Shown here one piece after another: positions 1 through 6,145 of a DNA stretch of 14,384 bases. The translations under genes and the position numbers were made by a program. How positions within the stretch are numbered: the stretch's first letter is position 1; the number at the start of each line of letters is the position of its first letter. The notes beneath the pieces were generated by a model that did not search any database, was not told the DNA's origin, and worked only from the letters and a program-made list of their open reading frames with translations. Origin of the DNA: Pseudopedobacter sp. Lineage in GTDB: Bacteria > Bacteroidota > Bacteroidia > Sphingobacteriales > Sphingobacteriaceae. The stretch spans positions 1 to 14,384 of the forward strand of contig JACMNZ010000438.1 of assembly GCA_014378285.1 (NCBI GenBank), given 5' to 3'.

Positions 1-1728
1 AAGTCTGTGCACCATTACATCTGGATAACGACGTATTGGAGAGGTAAAGTGGGTGTAAAAATCAAAAGCTAATCCATAATGGCTACTACTTTTTGTAGTA
101 TAAATAGCTTTTGCCATAGAGCGGATGGCTAAAGACGTCAGTACGTTTTGTTCTTTTGTACCTTCTACATCAGCCATTAATTTATTTAAAGACTTTGCTG
201 TTTCTCTGTCTGTTTTTGTAGAAATTTTATGGCCAAATTTAGCAGCAAATTCTGCGAATGCTTTTAAGCTTTCTGGTTTTGGCGTATCATGAGCTCTGTA
301 AACAAAAGTGTATTTGTGCTTTCCTTTTCCTTTTTTAGCAATAAATTCGGCTACTTTCTTATTAGCCAAAAGCATAAAATCTTCAATCAGTTTATGAGAA
401 TCGTTACGTTCTTTTACATAAACACCAATAGGTTTTCCAGTTTCATCAAGTTTAAACTTTACTTCTGTACTTTCAAAATTGATGGCGCCATGTTTAAATT
501 TTTTCTCTCTTAATTTATAAGCTAAGGCATTTAGAGTAAGAATTTCTTCGCTAAACTCTCCATCTTTCGCTTCTATAATTTGTTGAACATCTTCATAGGC
601 AAATCTTTTATCACTATAAATTACAGTTTTACCAAACCATTGGTTATGAATATTAGCTTCTTTATCCAATTCAAATACTGCAGAAAAACAATATTTTTCT
701 TCTTTTGGGCGTAGCGAGCATAAACCATTTGATAAAACTTCTGGTAACATTGGGATAACCCTATCTACCAAATAAACTGAGGTTCCACGGTCATAAGCTT
801 CTTTATCTAATGCAGAATCTGGAATTAAATAATGGGAAACGTCCGCAATGTGTACTCCAACTTCATAATTGCCATTTTCTAATATTTTAAATGAAATGGC
901 ATCATCAAAATCTTTTGCATCAAAAGGATCGATAGTAAAAGTGGTTACATCCCTAAAATCCCTTCGCTTTGCAATTTCTTTCTGGGTAATTTCTGTTGAT
1001 ATTTCTTGAGCCTCTTTTTCAACTTCTTCGGGAAAGGATAACGGAAAACCATATTCAGCTAAAATAGCGTTCATCTCGGTGTTATTTTCACCCTGTTTCC
1101 CTAAGATGCTCTTGATTATGCCAACCGGATTTTTAGCTCCTGCAGGCCAATCAACAATCTTAGCCAAAGCTTTCATTCCGTTTTTTGCGCCATTCAAATC
1201 CTCTAAAGGGATAAAAATATCGTGGAGCATTTTACGATCATCAGGAATAAAAAAAGCAAAATGTTGAGATATTTTTATGATACCCGTAAATTCCATCTTC
1301 GCCCTTTTCACTATTTCCACTACTTCACCCTCTTTGCGTTTGCCTTTACTGCTTTCATAAACATGGAGTTTTACAATATCACCATGTAATGCGGTTCTAA
1401 GCTTTCTAGGACCAATATAAATGTCTTTTTCAAACTCATCATCTGGTATTAAAAATGCAGAGCCATCATTTGCCATGGATATTTTACCAGATAAAAAAGC
1501 TTTTACTTCATGCATTTTATACTTCCCTTTCCCTACTTCTAAAAAAACACCATTCTTGGTTTCGTCTTCCAAAACTTCTAAAATGGTTGCTTTAGATGCG
1601 GGATCTATAATGTTAAGTACGTTGGCTACTTGCCTATGGTTAAGTGGTTTATTTCCAGACTGCTCGAAAACATTTGATATGAGTTGCAAGAGTACTTGCT
1701 TAATGGAGTTTCCGTTATGATTTGACAT
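1..1728 (-). CDS. rnr: Ribonuclease R (3'-5' exoribonuclease), C-terminus beyond window
   Basis: Processive 3'-5' exoribonuclease of the RNB (RNase II/R) family, which degrades structured RNA in the cytoplasm. I translated the minus strand from the ATG at 1728-1726 and the frame is open for 576 codons to the window edge. Residues about 1-70 form a winged-helix-like N-terminus (HRQVANVLN). Cold-shock-type OB domains follow. The RNB catalytic core begins near residue 250 with TIDPFDAKDFDDAIS, placing the four metal-binding aspartates at D267, D273, D275 and D276. Further RNB motifs are YLVDRVIPMLPEVLSNGLCS and, at the edge, HFTSPIRRYPD. The S1 domain and any basic tail lie outside the window. 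A TAA-rich leader precedes the start and no nearer upstream gene suggests an operon, so it probably has its own promoter. Family assignment is very secure; the choice of RNase R over RNase II rests on the extended N-terminus. Confidence 0.96.
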   Translation of the reverse strand, partial: MSNHNGNSIKQVLLQLISNVFEQSGNKPLNHRQVANVLNIIDPASKATILEVLEDETKNGVFLEVGKGKYKMHEVKAFLSGKISMANDGSAFLIPDDEFEKDIYIGPRKLRTALHGDIVKLHVYESSKGKRKEGEVVEIVKRAKMEFTGIIKISQHFAFFIPDDRKMLHDIFIPLEDLNGAKNGMKALAKIVDWPAGAKNPVGIIKSILGKQGENNTEMNAILAEYGFPLSFPEEVEKEAQEISTEITQKEIAKRRDFRDVTTFTIDPFDAKDFDDAISFKILENGNYEVGVHIADVSHYLIPDSALDKEAYDRGTSVYLVDRVIPMLPEVLSNGLCSLRPKEEKYCFSAVFELDKEANIHNQWFGKTVIYSDKRFAYEDVQQIIEAKDGEFSEEILTLNALAYKLREKKFKHGAINFESTEVKFKLDETGKPIGVYVKERNDSHKLIEDFMLLANKKVAEFIAKKGKGKHKYTFVYRAHDTPKPESLKAFAEFAAKFGHKISTKTDRETAKSLNKLMADVEGTKEQNVLTSLAIRSMAKAIYTTKSSSHYGLAFDFYTHFTSPIRRYPDVMVHRL

Positions 1729-1900
1729 GCTTCTATTGTTATATTTATTGCTCAAAATAAGAATTAAGTTTTTAATTCTAGTTGTATTAACAATTGTTTA
1801 ATGTGGAGGTTTGCTATGTTGTTTTGTTTTTTGTCACTAATGAAACTAACCAGTATAATTTTTTGACATTAATTTTTACGATTGTAAGCTAATTAAATTT

Positions 1901-1948
1901 CACTAATCTGGGTTTGATAGGTTTAATCCTGCTAATCTTAAAATCAAG
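1901..1948. repeat. Degenerate AATCCTG-type dispersed repeat copy
   Basis: The stretch reads CACTAATCTGGGTTTGATAG followed by TTTAATCCTGCTAATCTTAA and AATC, with AATC spaced about 10-15 bases apart. It resembles the AATCCTGxxAATCTTxAAATC phrases dispersed between genes in Bacteroidota. This is recalled, not searched. Confidence 0.35.
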
Positions 1949-1996
1949 AAAATAGTGATTTAAACTATTTTAATCTGCGATTGATTCTTAATCAAT
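1949..1996 (-). terminator. Two adjacent hairpins, possible 3' end of the thioesterase operon
   Basis: Reading the minus strand after the stop at 2070, a 7-bp hairpin (1996-1980, ATTGATT/AATCAAT) is followed by an 8-bp hairpin (1971-1949, AAAATAGT/ACTATTTT) whose distal arm ends in TTTT, then CTTGATTTT. The stems are AT-only apart from one G-C pair each, so this is a weak terminator candidate for the 3131-2070 operon. Confidence 0.3.
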
Positions 1997-2069
1997 AAGG
2001 AATTAAGAAAAATTAAGCTTTTGAGAATTAACTTAATATCCTACCTAAAAAACTTTGTACGCTATATAG

Positions 2070-2654
2070 TCAAAATCTATATCTCAGACCCAGTTGCTCA
2101 CCATCAAAATTAACACTTACTTTTTCTAATGCTTTGTTTAAACCTTTTCCATTATGATTGTGGATGGCATACATTCCAGAGTCAAAAATTAAAAGAAAAG
2201 CTCCTTGTAATAACAAAGAGTTTCCATATCCTTTTAGTCTATCGGACGATCTATTTTTTCCTCTTTCATTTAAAAACAAACCTGTTGCCATATAACCAAC
2301 ATCTAAACCTGCATTCAATAATAATATCTTTTCTATTTTATGTTGATCATTTATTGATCTTGCCAAATTTAATTGTTGGTTTAAGTCTGCTTTAGCTCCA
2401 AAATATCCAGCTGTAGCCAAACCTAAATTTGCAACATTCCAAAACACATTCATTTGATGAAAGTATTTATTTTTTCCTGATGTTTTAAAATAGACTACGC
2501 TACCAATTGCCATGTTTGCTAAAGCCCAACCACCCAAAACTTTCATCCCCGTAATGTTGATTTCATTTCTTTGATGATTATTATCCTGAATTACTTGTTG
2601 TGCAAAAACTGGAGCAGTAAAAAATAATAAACCGAGTAAAATCAATTTTTTCAT
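2070..2654 (-). CDS. Exported or membrane protein of unknown function
   Basis: A 194-residue protein with a clear Sec signal peptide: MKKLILLGLLFFTAPVFAQ, with likely cleavage after VFA near residue 18. The mature part has hydrophobic helical stretches at about 37-56, 68-87, 110-128 and 145-164, separated by polar loops. One loop contains KYFHQMNVFWNVANLG (residues 64-79), which I recall from a conserved Bacteroidota family of about 190 residues (possibly catalogued as DUF6992; unverified). The C-terminus ends GLRYRF with a terminal phenylalanine, but the helical middle argues against an outer-membrane barrel. It starts 9 bases after the stop of the thioesterase gene on the same strand, so the two are probably co-transcribed and co-translated. 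Function unknown. Confidence 0.8.
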   Translation of the reverse strand: MKKLILLGLLFFTAPVFAQQVIQDNNHQRNEINITGMKVLGGWALANMAIGSVVYFKTSGKNKYFHQMNVFWNVANLGLATAGYFGAKADLNQQLNLARSINDQHKIEKILLLNAGLDVGYMATGLFLNERGKNRSSDRLKGYGNSLLLQGAFLLIFDSGMYAIHNHNGKGLNKALEKVSVNFDGEQLGLRYRF

Positions 2655-2663
2655 TAGTGGTTT

Positions 2664-3131
2664 TTAGACTTCGTTTAACCAAATATTATCATAGTTTTTC
2701 ATCAAAGTTCTTTCTTCAGTTGGTATTGGAGTTGGTTTATTGGTTTGATAATCAATAGCAACCTGAACTGATTTTCCATGTGTTCTTAAGGATTCTGTCC
2801 CATCATCCTTAACACAAACCAAGACGTAATCTATATCCCAACTGCTATTTCCTAGTCGGCTAGTTTTGACATAAGCAAAAATCTGTTCATCAAAAACAAT
2901 AGGTTTAATATAGCTTATCTCTGCTTTAGCCACAATTATCCCAGTTTTTTTCCAATCCCATTTAATAATATCTTTCCAATAGTTAGATCTTGCTTGTTCA
3001 AAATAGGTTAGATAAACTGCGTTATTAGCATGTCCAAACATATCCATATCAGAGAACCTAATCGGAATTTCAGTTTTATATTTATACTGCTTTAAAACTT
3101 CTTTTATATCCATATTCGGAAATATTGTCAT
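2664..3131 (-). CDS. Acyl-CoA thioesterase, hotdog fold (4HBT/YbgC-FadM type)
   Basis: A 155-residue cytoplasmic single-hotdog thioesterase that would hydrolyse acyl-CoA thioesters. The family signature runs from residue 25: RFSDMDMFGHANNAVYLTYF. The second aspartate (D30) aligns with the catalytic aspartate of 4-hydroxybenzoyl-CoA thioesterase and YbgC, and G33-H34 with N36-N37 form the conserved GHxNN turn, as in FadM. EQARSNYW follows. Length matches the family (about 130-160). The start may be M1 (3131) or M7 (3113); M7 would remove a short unconserved extension. A 17-bp perfect palindrome (3148-3164) lies 17 bases upstream of M1, suggesting repressor control. It is the first gene of an operon with the exported protein 9 bases downstream. 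Substrate chain length cannot be read from sequence. Confidence 0.9.
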   Translation of the reverse strand: MTIFPNMDIKEVLKQYKYKTEIPIRFSDMDMFGHANNAVYLTYFEQARSNYWKDIIKWDWKKTGIIVAKAEISYIKPIVFDEQIFAYVKTSRLGNSSWDIDYVLVCVKDDGTESLRTHGKSVQVAIDYQTNKPTPIPTEERTLMKNYDNIWLNEV

Positions 3132-3147
3132 TAATTTTATTTATAAA

Positions 3148-3164
3148 AACGACATAATGTCGTT
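3148..3164. promoter_or_regulatory. 17-bp perfect palindrome, candidate operator
   Basis: AACGACATAATGTCGTT has 8-bp arms around a single central A. The one-base centre rules out an RNA hairpin, so a homodimeric protein site is the natural reading. It sits 17 bases ahead of the thioesterase start codon on the minus strand, where a bound repressor would block initiation or early elongation. The regulator is not in the window. Confidence 0.4.
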
Positions 3165-3245
3165 AAAAATTACTAAATAACCTTTGGTATTTAGTTTGTA
3201 TAAGGTTAAACATAATCATAAAATAAATAATTGGGGGATATAAAA

Positions 3246-3380
3246 ATGAATTGGTAAAATTTAGATCATTCAAAAATCGATTCTTCTTATGTTGATGATA
3301 TATTAAATATCATCATTGTTAAAAAAAGAAGAAGCAAAATTCCAATTAAGAGAAATAATAATAAGAATTTTTTAGTTTAA
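3246..3380 (+). pseudogene. Small ORF (44 codons) interrupted by in-frame TAA at codon 4
   Basis: The frame begins ATG AAT TGG and meets TAA at 3255-3257. It then stays open in the same frame for 40 codons to a TAA at 3378-3380. The open part reads NLDHSKIDSSYVDDILNIII and then a very basic tail rich in K, R and N. A run of G (3233-3237) lies 8 bases before the ATG, unusual here because neighbouring genes lack a Shine-Dalgarno sequence. An intrinsic terminator begins 14 bases after the last stop, and no other intact plus-strand gene could use it. One base change (TAA from GAA, AAA or CAA) would restore a 44-residue protein. I do not recognise the product. Alternatives are chance openness of a 40-codon frame, or a non-coding RNA: nested complementary segments (AATTGG 3249/CCAATT 3342, TTCTTCTT 3281/AAGAAGAA 3326, TGATGATAT 3293/ATATCATCA 3307) could fold the same stretch. 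Confidence 0.4.
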
Positions 3381-3394
3381 TTTGTTTAACACGC

Positions 3395-3429
3395 ATCCCG
3401 GTCTTGATAAAAGTCGGGATTGCTTTTTT
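3395..3429 (+). terminator. Intrinsic terminator with no intact upstream gene
   Basis: ATCCCGGT (3395-3402) pairs with GTCGGGAT (3413-3420) over six Watson-Crick pairs plus two G-T wobbles, with a 10-base loop, followed by TGC and six T (3424-3429). The other strand has no T tract, so it acts on rightward transcripts. No intact plus-strand CDS lies upstream within the window, so it implies a transcript from 3132-3390. Confidence 0.75.
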
Positions 3430-3456
3430 AATACCCTTTAAATTATTTTACATTTG
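3426..3456 (+). promoter_or_regulatory. Candidate Bacteroidota promoter giving a near-leaderless mRNA
   Basis: TACATTTG (3449-3456) matches the -7 element TAnnTTTG exactly. TTTT (3426-3429), 19 bases upstream, matches the -33 TTTG at three of four positions. The ATG at 3462 lies 5 bases after the box, so the transcript would start at or within one or two bases of the start codon. Confidence 0.35.
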
Positions 3457-3461
3457 TAAAC

Positions 3462-4772
3462 ATGATATTAGAAACACTAGATACCCGCCGTAAAGCTTTA
3501 AAAATAAATTTAGATGAAAACATTTATGGCACTTTTGCCGAAATTGGAGCAGGGCAAGAGGTAGCTAGAAATTTCTTTACAGCAGGAGCGGCTTCTGGAA
3601 CTATAGCCAAAACAATGTCTGCTTATGATATGACATTTAGCAACGAAATTTATGGTTTAGAAGAATCTGGAAGATATGTTTCTAAATCTAGATTAGAAAA
3701 AATGCTGAATCATGAGTTTGCTTTATTAGGAGAGCGTTTGTGCAGCACAGATTATCAAACCCGTACTTTTTTCTCTTTCGCTGATACCGTAACTACTTTA
3801 AATTATAATAAGTCTAACGATCCACATGGTTGGTTAGGCATCAAATTTCAGTTAGAACCTTGTGGCCCATCAAACAACATTATTTTTCATGTTAGGTTAT
3901 TAGATAGTGATGCTACCTTGCAACAAAATGTATTGGGTATTTTAGGTGTAAATTTAGTTTATGCTGCATTCAATTATTACAAAGAACCTAAAAGGATGAT
4001 TGAATCCTTAGCTGATAATTTAAGCATCGGTTCAGTAGAAATAGATTTAATAAGTGTAAACGGTCCTGCTTTTGCAGATTTAAGCGAAGTATTGGTTAAT
4101 TTATATTTGATACAAAAAGGCTTTTCTAGTGCTGCTATATTTACACCAAATGCTGGTGTTGTACAAGCAAAGGATTTTATGTACAAGCAACACATCATGA
4201 TTTTAAGGACTCGGTTTAACCAAAAAACCAAACCAGATTTCGAGCTTTTTAGCCATGCTGTTACTCAATATAAAGCTTATTTAGAAATCAGCGATGCTGA
4301 ACTGATCACTATGGCCGAGTTAACGTTAAACAATATGATGGAAAAGGCTGAAAGTGATGATGGTGAATTGTTGAATAGAGTTGCAAAAAGAGCGAAGGAA
4401 ATAACAGAGATGGGGCATGCTGTAATTATATCTAACTTTAATAGACATAATAAATTAGCTAAATATCTCGCAAAATGTAAGCCTAAAAGTGTCGCAATTA
4501 CTACTAGTATAGCCAATCTTAAACATATATTTTTATCAGAAAATTATGGTGCTAATTATACAAATGAGCTTTTAGCATACATAAGTGATTTATTTAGTGG
4601 TAATGTGAAATTATTAACCTATCCTTTTAGAGATATAAAGAACAAGATAATAGTAACTACCAAAAATTTAGTGGTATCGCCAGAAGCAAAACCACTTTTT
4701 GATTTTTTGATACAGAATAAATATATTTTAGATATTGAGGAGATAAAAGAATTAGAAGTTAATAATGATTAA
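3462..4772 (+). CDS. Conserved cytoplasmic protein of unknown function (436 aa)
   Basis: A soluble protein without signal peptide or membrane helix. The N-terminus is strikingly conserved in style: LDTRRKALKINLDENIYGTF, then EIGAGQEVARNFFTAGAASG (residues 26-45) and TIAKTMSAYDM. I recall closely similar proteins across Bacteroidota and some other phyla under conflicting names (for instance nicotinate-nucleotide adenylyltransferase or TonB-dependent receptor). Neither name fits. There is no N-terminal HxGH nucleotidyltransferase motif (only EMGH near residue 315), and no export signal, plug or barrel. The GAGQE-x-GAASG segment looks like a glycine-rich loop, so a nucleotide or cofactor role is possible but unproven. 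It probably has its own promoter just after the terminator at 3395-3429. Its stop overlaps that of convergent yajQ by 4 bases. Start choice is firm because the conserved block begins within four residues. Confidence 0.85.
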   Translation: MILETLDTRRKALKINLDENIYGTFAEIGAGQEVARNFFTAGAASGTIAKTMSAYDMTFSNEIYGLEESGRYVSKSRLEKMLNHEFALLGERLCSTDYQTRTFFSFADTVTTLNYNKSNDPHGWLGIKFQLEPCGPSNNIIFHVRLLDSDATLQQNVLGILGVNLVYAAFNYYKEPKRMIESLADNLSIGSVEIDLISVNGPAFADLSEVLVNLYLIQKGFSSAAIFTPNAGVVQAKDFMYKQHIMILRTRFNQKTKPDFELFSHAVTQYKAYLEISDAELITMAELTLNNMMEKAESDDGELLNRVAKRAKEITEMGHAVIISNFNRHNKLAKYLAKCKPKSVAITTSIANLKHIFLSENYGANYTNELLAYISDLFSGNVKLLTYPFRDIKNKIIVTTKNLVVSPEAKPLFDFLIQNKYILDIEEIKELEVNND

Positions 4773-5263
4773 TTTCTCATATTAATATATTGTAAAGGCT
4801 GTCCAAAATCTTCTGTTCTGCAAAGTGAGATAACAGCTTGCAAATCATCTATTTTTTTACTTTGAACCCTTACTTGATCATCCATAATAGAGGCTTGAAC
4901 TTTTAAGCCAGAATCTTTTATTTTCTTAATCACCTTTTTTGCGGCTTCTTTCTCAATACCTTCTTTAATCGCAATTTCTTTGCGAATCATGTTTCCGGTA
5001 ACGCTAAAGAACGGTTTTTCTAAATCTAAAGCTTTAGGATCAAGACCTTGTTTTACAAACCTAGAAATGATAGAATCTACGATTGCTTTTAAACGCATAT
5101 CGTTTTCTGTAATAATAGTTAACTGATTAGATTTTTTATCTAGCTCCACAGTACTATTAGAGTCATTAAAATCATATCGATTTAAAATTTCTTTTTTAGC
5201 ATTGTTTATGGCATTGTCTAATGTTTGGGCATCAATCTTAGAAACGATATCGAAAGTAGGCAT
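4769..5263 (-). CDS. yajQ: YajQ-family nucleotide-binding protein
   Basis: A 164-residue member of the YajQ (UPF0234) family, small cytoplasmic proteins with two ferredoxin-like domains. Some proteobacterial members bind cyclic di-GMP and act as effectors with transcription factors; whether that holds in Bacteroidota is not known to me. The family signatures are clear: MPTFDIVSKIDAQTLDNAIN at the start, NRYDF (residues 28-32), a central GNMIRKEI segment, KVIKKIKDSGLKVQASI and VRVQSKKIDDLQ, ending with DFGQPLQYINMRN. Length is normal (about 160-165). It is transcribed away from the lysine-rich gene across a 70-base divergent spacer. At its 3' end the stop codon (4771-4769) overlaps the stop of the 436-aa gene on the other strand, leaving no room for a terminator between them. 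Confidence 0.95.
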   Translation of the reverse strand: MPTFDIVSKIDAQTLDNAINNAKKEILNRYDFNDSNSTVELDKKSNQLTIITENDMRLKAIVDSIISRFVKQGLDPKALDLEKPFFSVTGNMIRKEIAIKEGIEKEAAKKVIKKIKDSGLKVQASIMDDQVRVQSKKIDDLQAVISLCRTEDFGQPLQYINMRN

Positions 5264-5333
5264 AATTGGAATGTTTTTTGATAATATATTTAATTAAAGG
5301 TAAATTTAAAATAATTTTTATTAAATGTAAAGT

Positions 5334-6047
5334 ATGAAAAATCCTAAATCAAAATCAGCAATCAAAGATGCCAAGAAAAAGTTTATTTCTAACATAGAAG
5401 TAGATCTATCAAAAAAAATAAAAGATTTCATTTTTAGCCTTGGTCATGATGCGGAAGATATTGGTAGCGAGATAAAAAAAGCAACTAAAATCATCTCCAA
5501 AAAATTATCTAAAAAAGCGGATGTAGTTAAAAACTCTATAAAAGATAAATTTAAAAAAGCCGATAAAGAAAAAGTAAAAAAAGTTGTTAAAAAAGAGGTT
5601 GCTAAAGCAAAAAAGGAAGTTAGCAAATCTGTAGATAAAGTTTTAAAGCAAGCTAATAAAGAGAAGAAAGAGGTTTCTGAAAAAGTAAATTCAGTAAATA
5701 ACCTTAACCCTTTAATATCACCAAGTAAGTTAAGCTCAACGCCTAATTTAAACTCAAAAAAATTAGCTGAGGCAACAGCAAAACCAGCGGTTAAAAAAAG
5801 AAGCGTAGCGGTACCATCTGTAAAAAAGGTAGTTAAACCGGTTTCTAAAACTAATGATACTTCATCTTCACAAAAAGAAACAGACGCAATATTAGAAGAA
5901 ACTAAACCCGAGAACACGCACCCAGAAACACCAAAAGTACCAAGTGGAACCAAAAGAGCTGTCCCTGTATCAAAATCTGATAGTAAACCTCATAACACAG
6001 ATTTACCAACCCAAGCTGGGCCTCAGAATAAATATAAAAGAGGTTAA
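5334..6047 (+). CDS. Lysine-rich, partly disordered basic protein
   Basis: A 237-residue protein with about 56 lysines, almost a quarter of the chain. Residues about 1-120 look like a continuous amphipathic helix or coiled coil (KKIKDFIFSLGHDAEDIG, then repeated KK-x-VKK, VAKAKKEV and VDKVLKQ), recalling LEA-like, YtxH-like or histone H1-like proteins. Residues about 121-237 are low complexity, rich in P, S, T, K and E, including VKKRSVAVPSVKKVVKP, and are surely disordered. There is no signal peptide or membrane segment, so it is probably cytoplasmic and could bind nucleic acid or other polyanions. It lies 98 bases upstream of ppk1 in the same orientation, with a terminator-like hairpin between. 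I do not recognise a named family; the role is inference from composition only. Confidence 0.75.
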   Translation: MKNPKSKSAIKDAKKKFISNIEVDLSKKIKDFIFSLGHDAEDIGSEIKKATKIISKKLSKKADVVKNSIKDKFKKADKEKVKKVVKKEVAKAKKEVSKSVDKVLKQANKEKKEVSEKVNSVNNLNPLISPSKLSSTPNLNSKKLAEATAKPAVKKRSVAVPSVKKVVKPVSKTNDTSSSQKETDAILEETKPENTHPETPKVPSGTKRAVPVSKSDSKPHNTDLPTQAGPQNKYKRG

Positions 6048-6049
6048 CT

Positions 6050-6070
6050 ATTAAGGTATTTAACCTTAAT
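6050..6070 (+). terminator. Hairpin just after the lysine-rich gene
   Basis: ATTAAGGT (6050-6057) and ACCTTAAT (6063-6070) form a perfect 8-bp stem with loop ATTTA, three bases after the stop, followed by the T-rich TTAATAATTTATT. An alternative pairing, AGGTTAA (6041-6047) with TTAACCT (6060-6066), overlaps it and would exclude it. It has no clean T run, so it could be a weak terminator or an RNA-stability element. Confidence 0.35.
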
Positions 6071-6105
6071 TTAATAATTTATTAACAAAATAATTTGCAG
6101 TTTTG

Positions 6106-6138
6106 AGTCCTGGACATTTGCTTCGGGATTTCTTTTTT
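6106..6138 (+). terminator. Intrinsic terminator directly ahead of ppk1
   Basis: AGTCCTGGA (6106-6114) pairs with TTCGGGATT (6122-6130) over nine pairs, three of them G-T wobbles, around loop CATTTGC. TC and six T follow (6133-6138). The 3' arm and tail, TCGGGATTTCTTTTTTAA, nearly repeat those of the 3395-3429 terminator (TCGGGATTGCTTTTTTAA). The ppk1 ATG is only 7 bases beyond the T run, so it may end the lysine-rich gene or control read-through into ppk1. Confidence 0.6.
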
Positions 6139-6145
6139 AATTTAC

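Larger units (their letters stand above)
1729..2069. other. 341-base spacer between rnr and the 2070-2654 gene
   Basis: No convincing reading frame is seen on either strand. It would carry the rnr promoter (minus strand). Three perfect AT-rich inverted repeats are visible: 1760-1779 (8-bp arms, loop GTTT, about 30 bases ahead of the rnr start), 1949-1971 (8-bp arms, 7-base loop) and 1980-1996 (7-bp arms, 3-base loop). A GATT/AATC-rich tract at 1901-1948 resembles the degenerate dispersed repeats common between Bacteroidota genes. No consensus TTTG-N19-TAnnTTTG promoter was found for rnr. Confidence 0.6.
3132..3461. other. 330-base divergent spacer with palindrome, broken small ORF and terminator
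   Basis: This lies between the leftward thioesterase gene and the rightward 436-aa gene. From left to right it holds the palindrome at 3148-3164, an SD-like GGGGG run (3233-3237), the small interrupted reading frame 3246-3380, an intrinsic plus-strand terminator 3395-3429 and a promoter-like TACATTTG at 3449-3456. These are described separately. Confidence 0.7.

Noticed and set aside
1079..1720. Plus-strand ORFs opposite rnr
   Set aside because: The minus strand encodes an unmistakable RNase R; these frames are shadows without any recognisable motif.
1760..1779. 8-bp hairpin upstream of rnr as a riboswitch or cold-shock thermometer
   Set aside because: The stem is nearly all A-T with a GTTT loop in an AT-rich spacer, so chance is likely. 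It does not cover the start codon.
3157..3180. Seven-codon ORF starting in the palindrome
   Set aside because: Too short, with no ribosome binding site. The palindrome is better explained as a protein site.
3977..4516. Two minus-strand ORFs inside the 436-aa gene
   Set aside because: They lie antisense to a conserved coding region and their hydrophobic translations are typical of reverse-strand shadows.
5444..5953. Long minus-strand ORF of 169 codons inside the lysine-rich gene
   Set aside because: It is the antisense shadow of the AAA/AAG-rich frame, giving an artificial Phe/Leu/Ser-rich translation. The sense frame has the better start and context.
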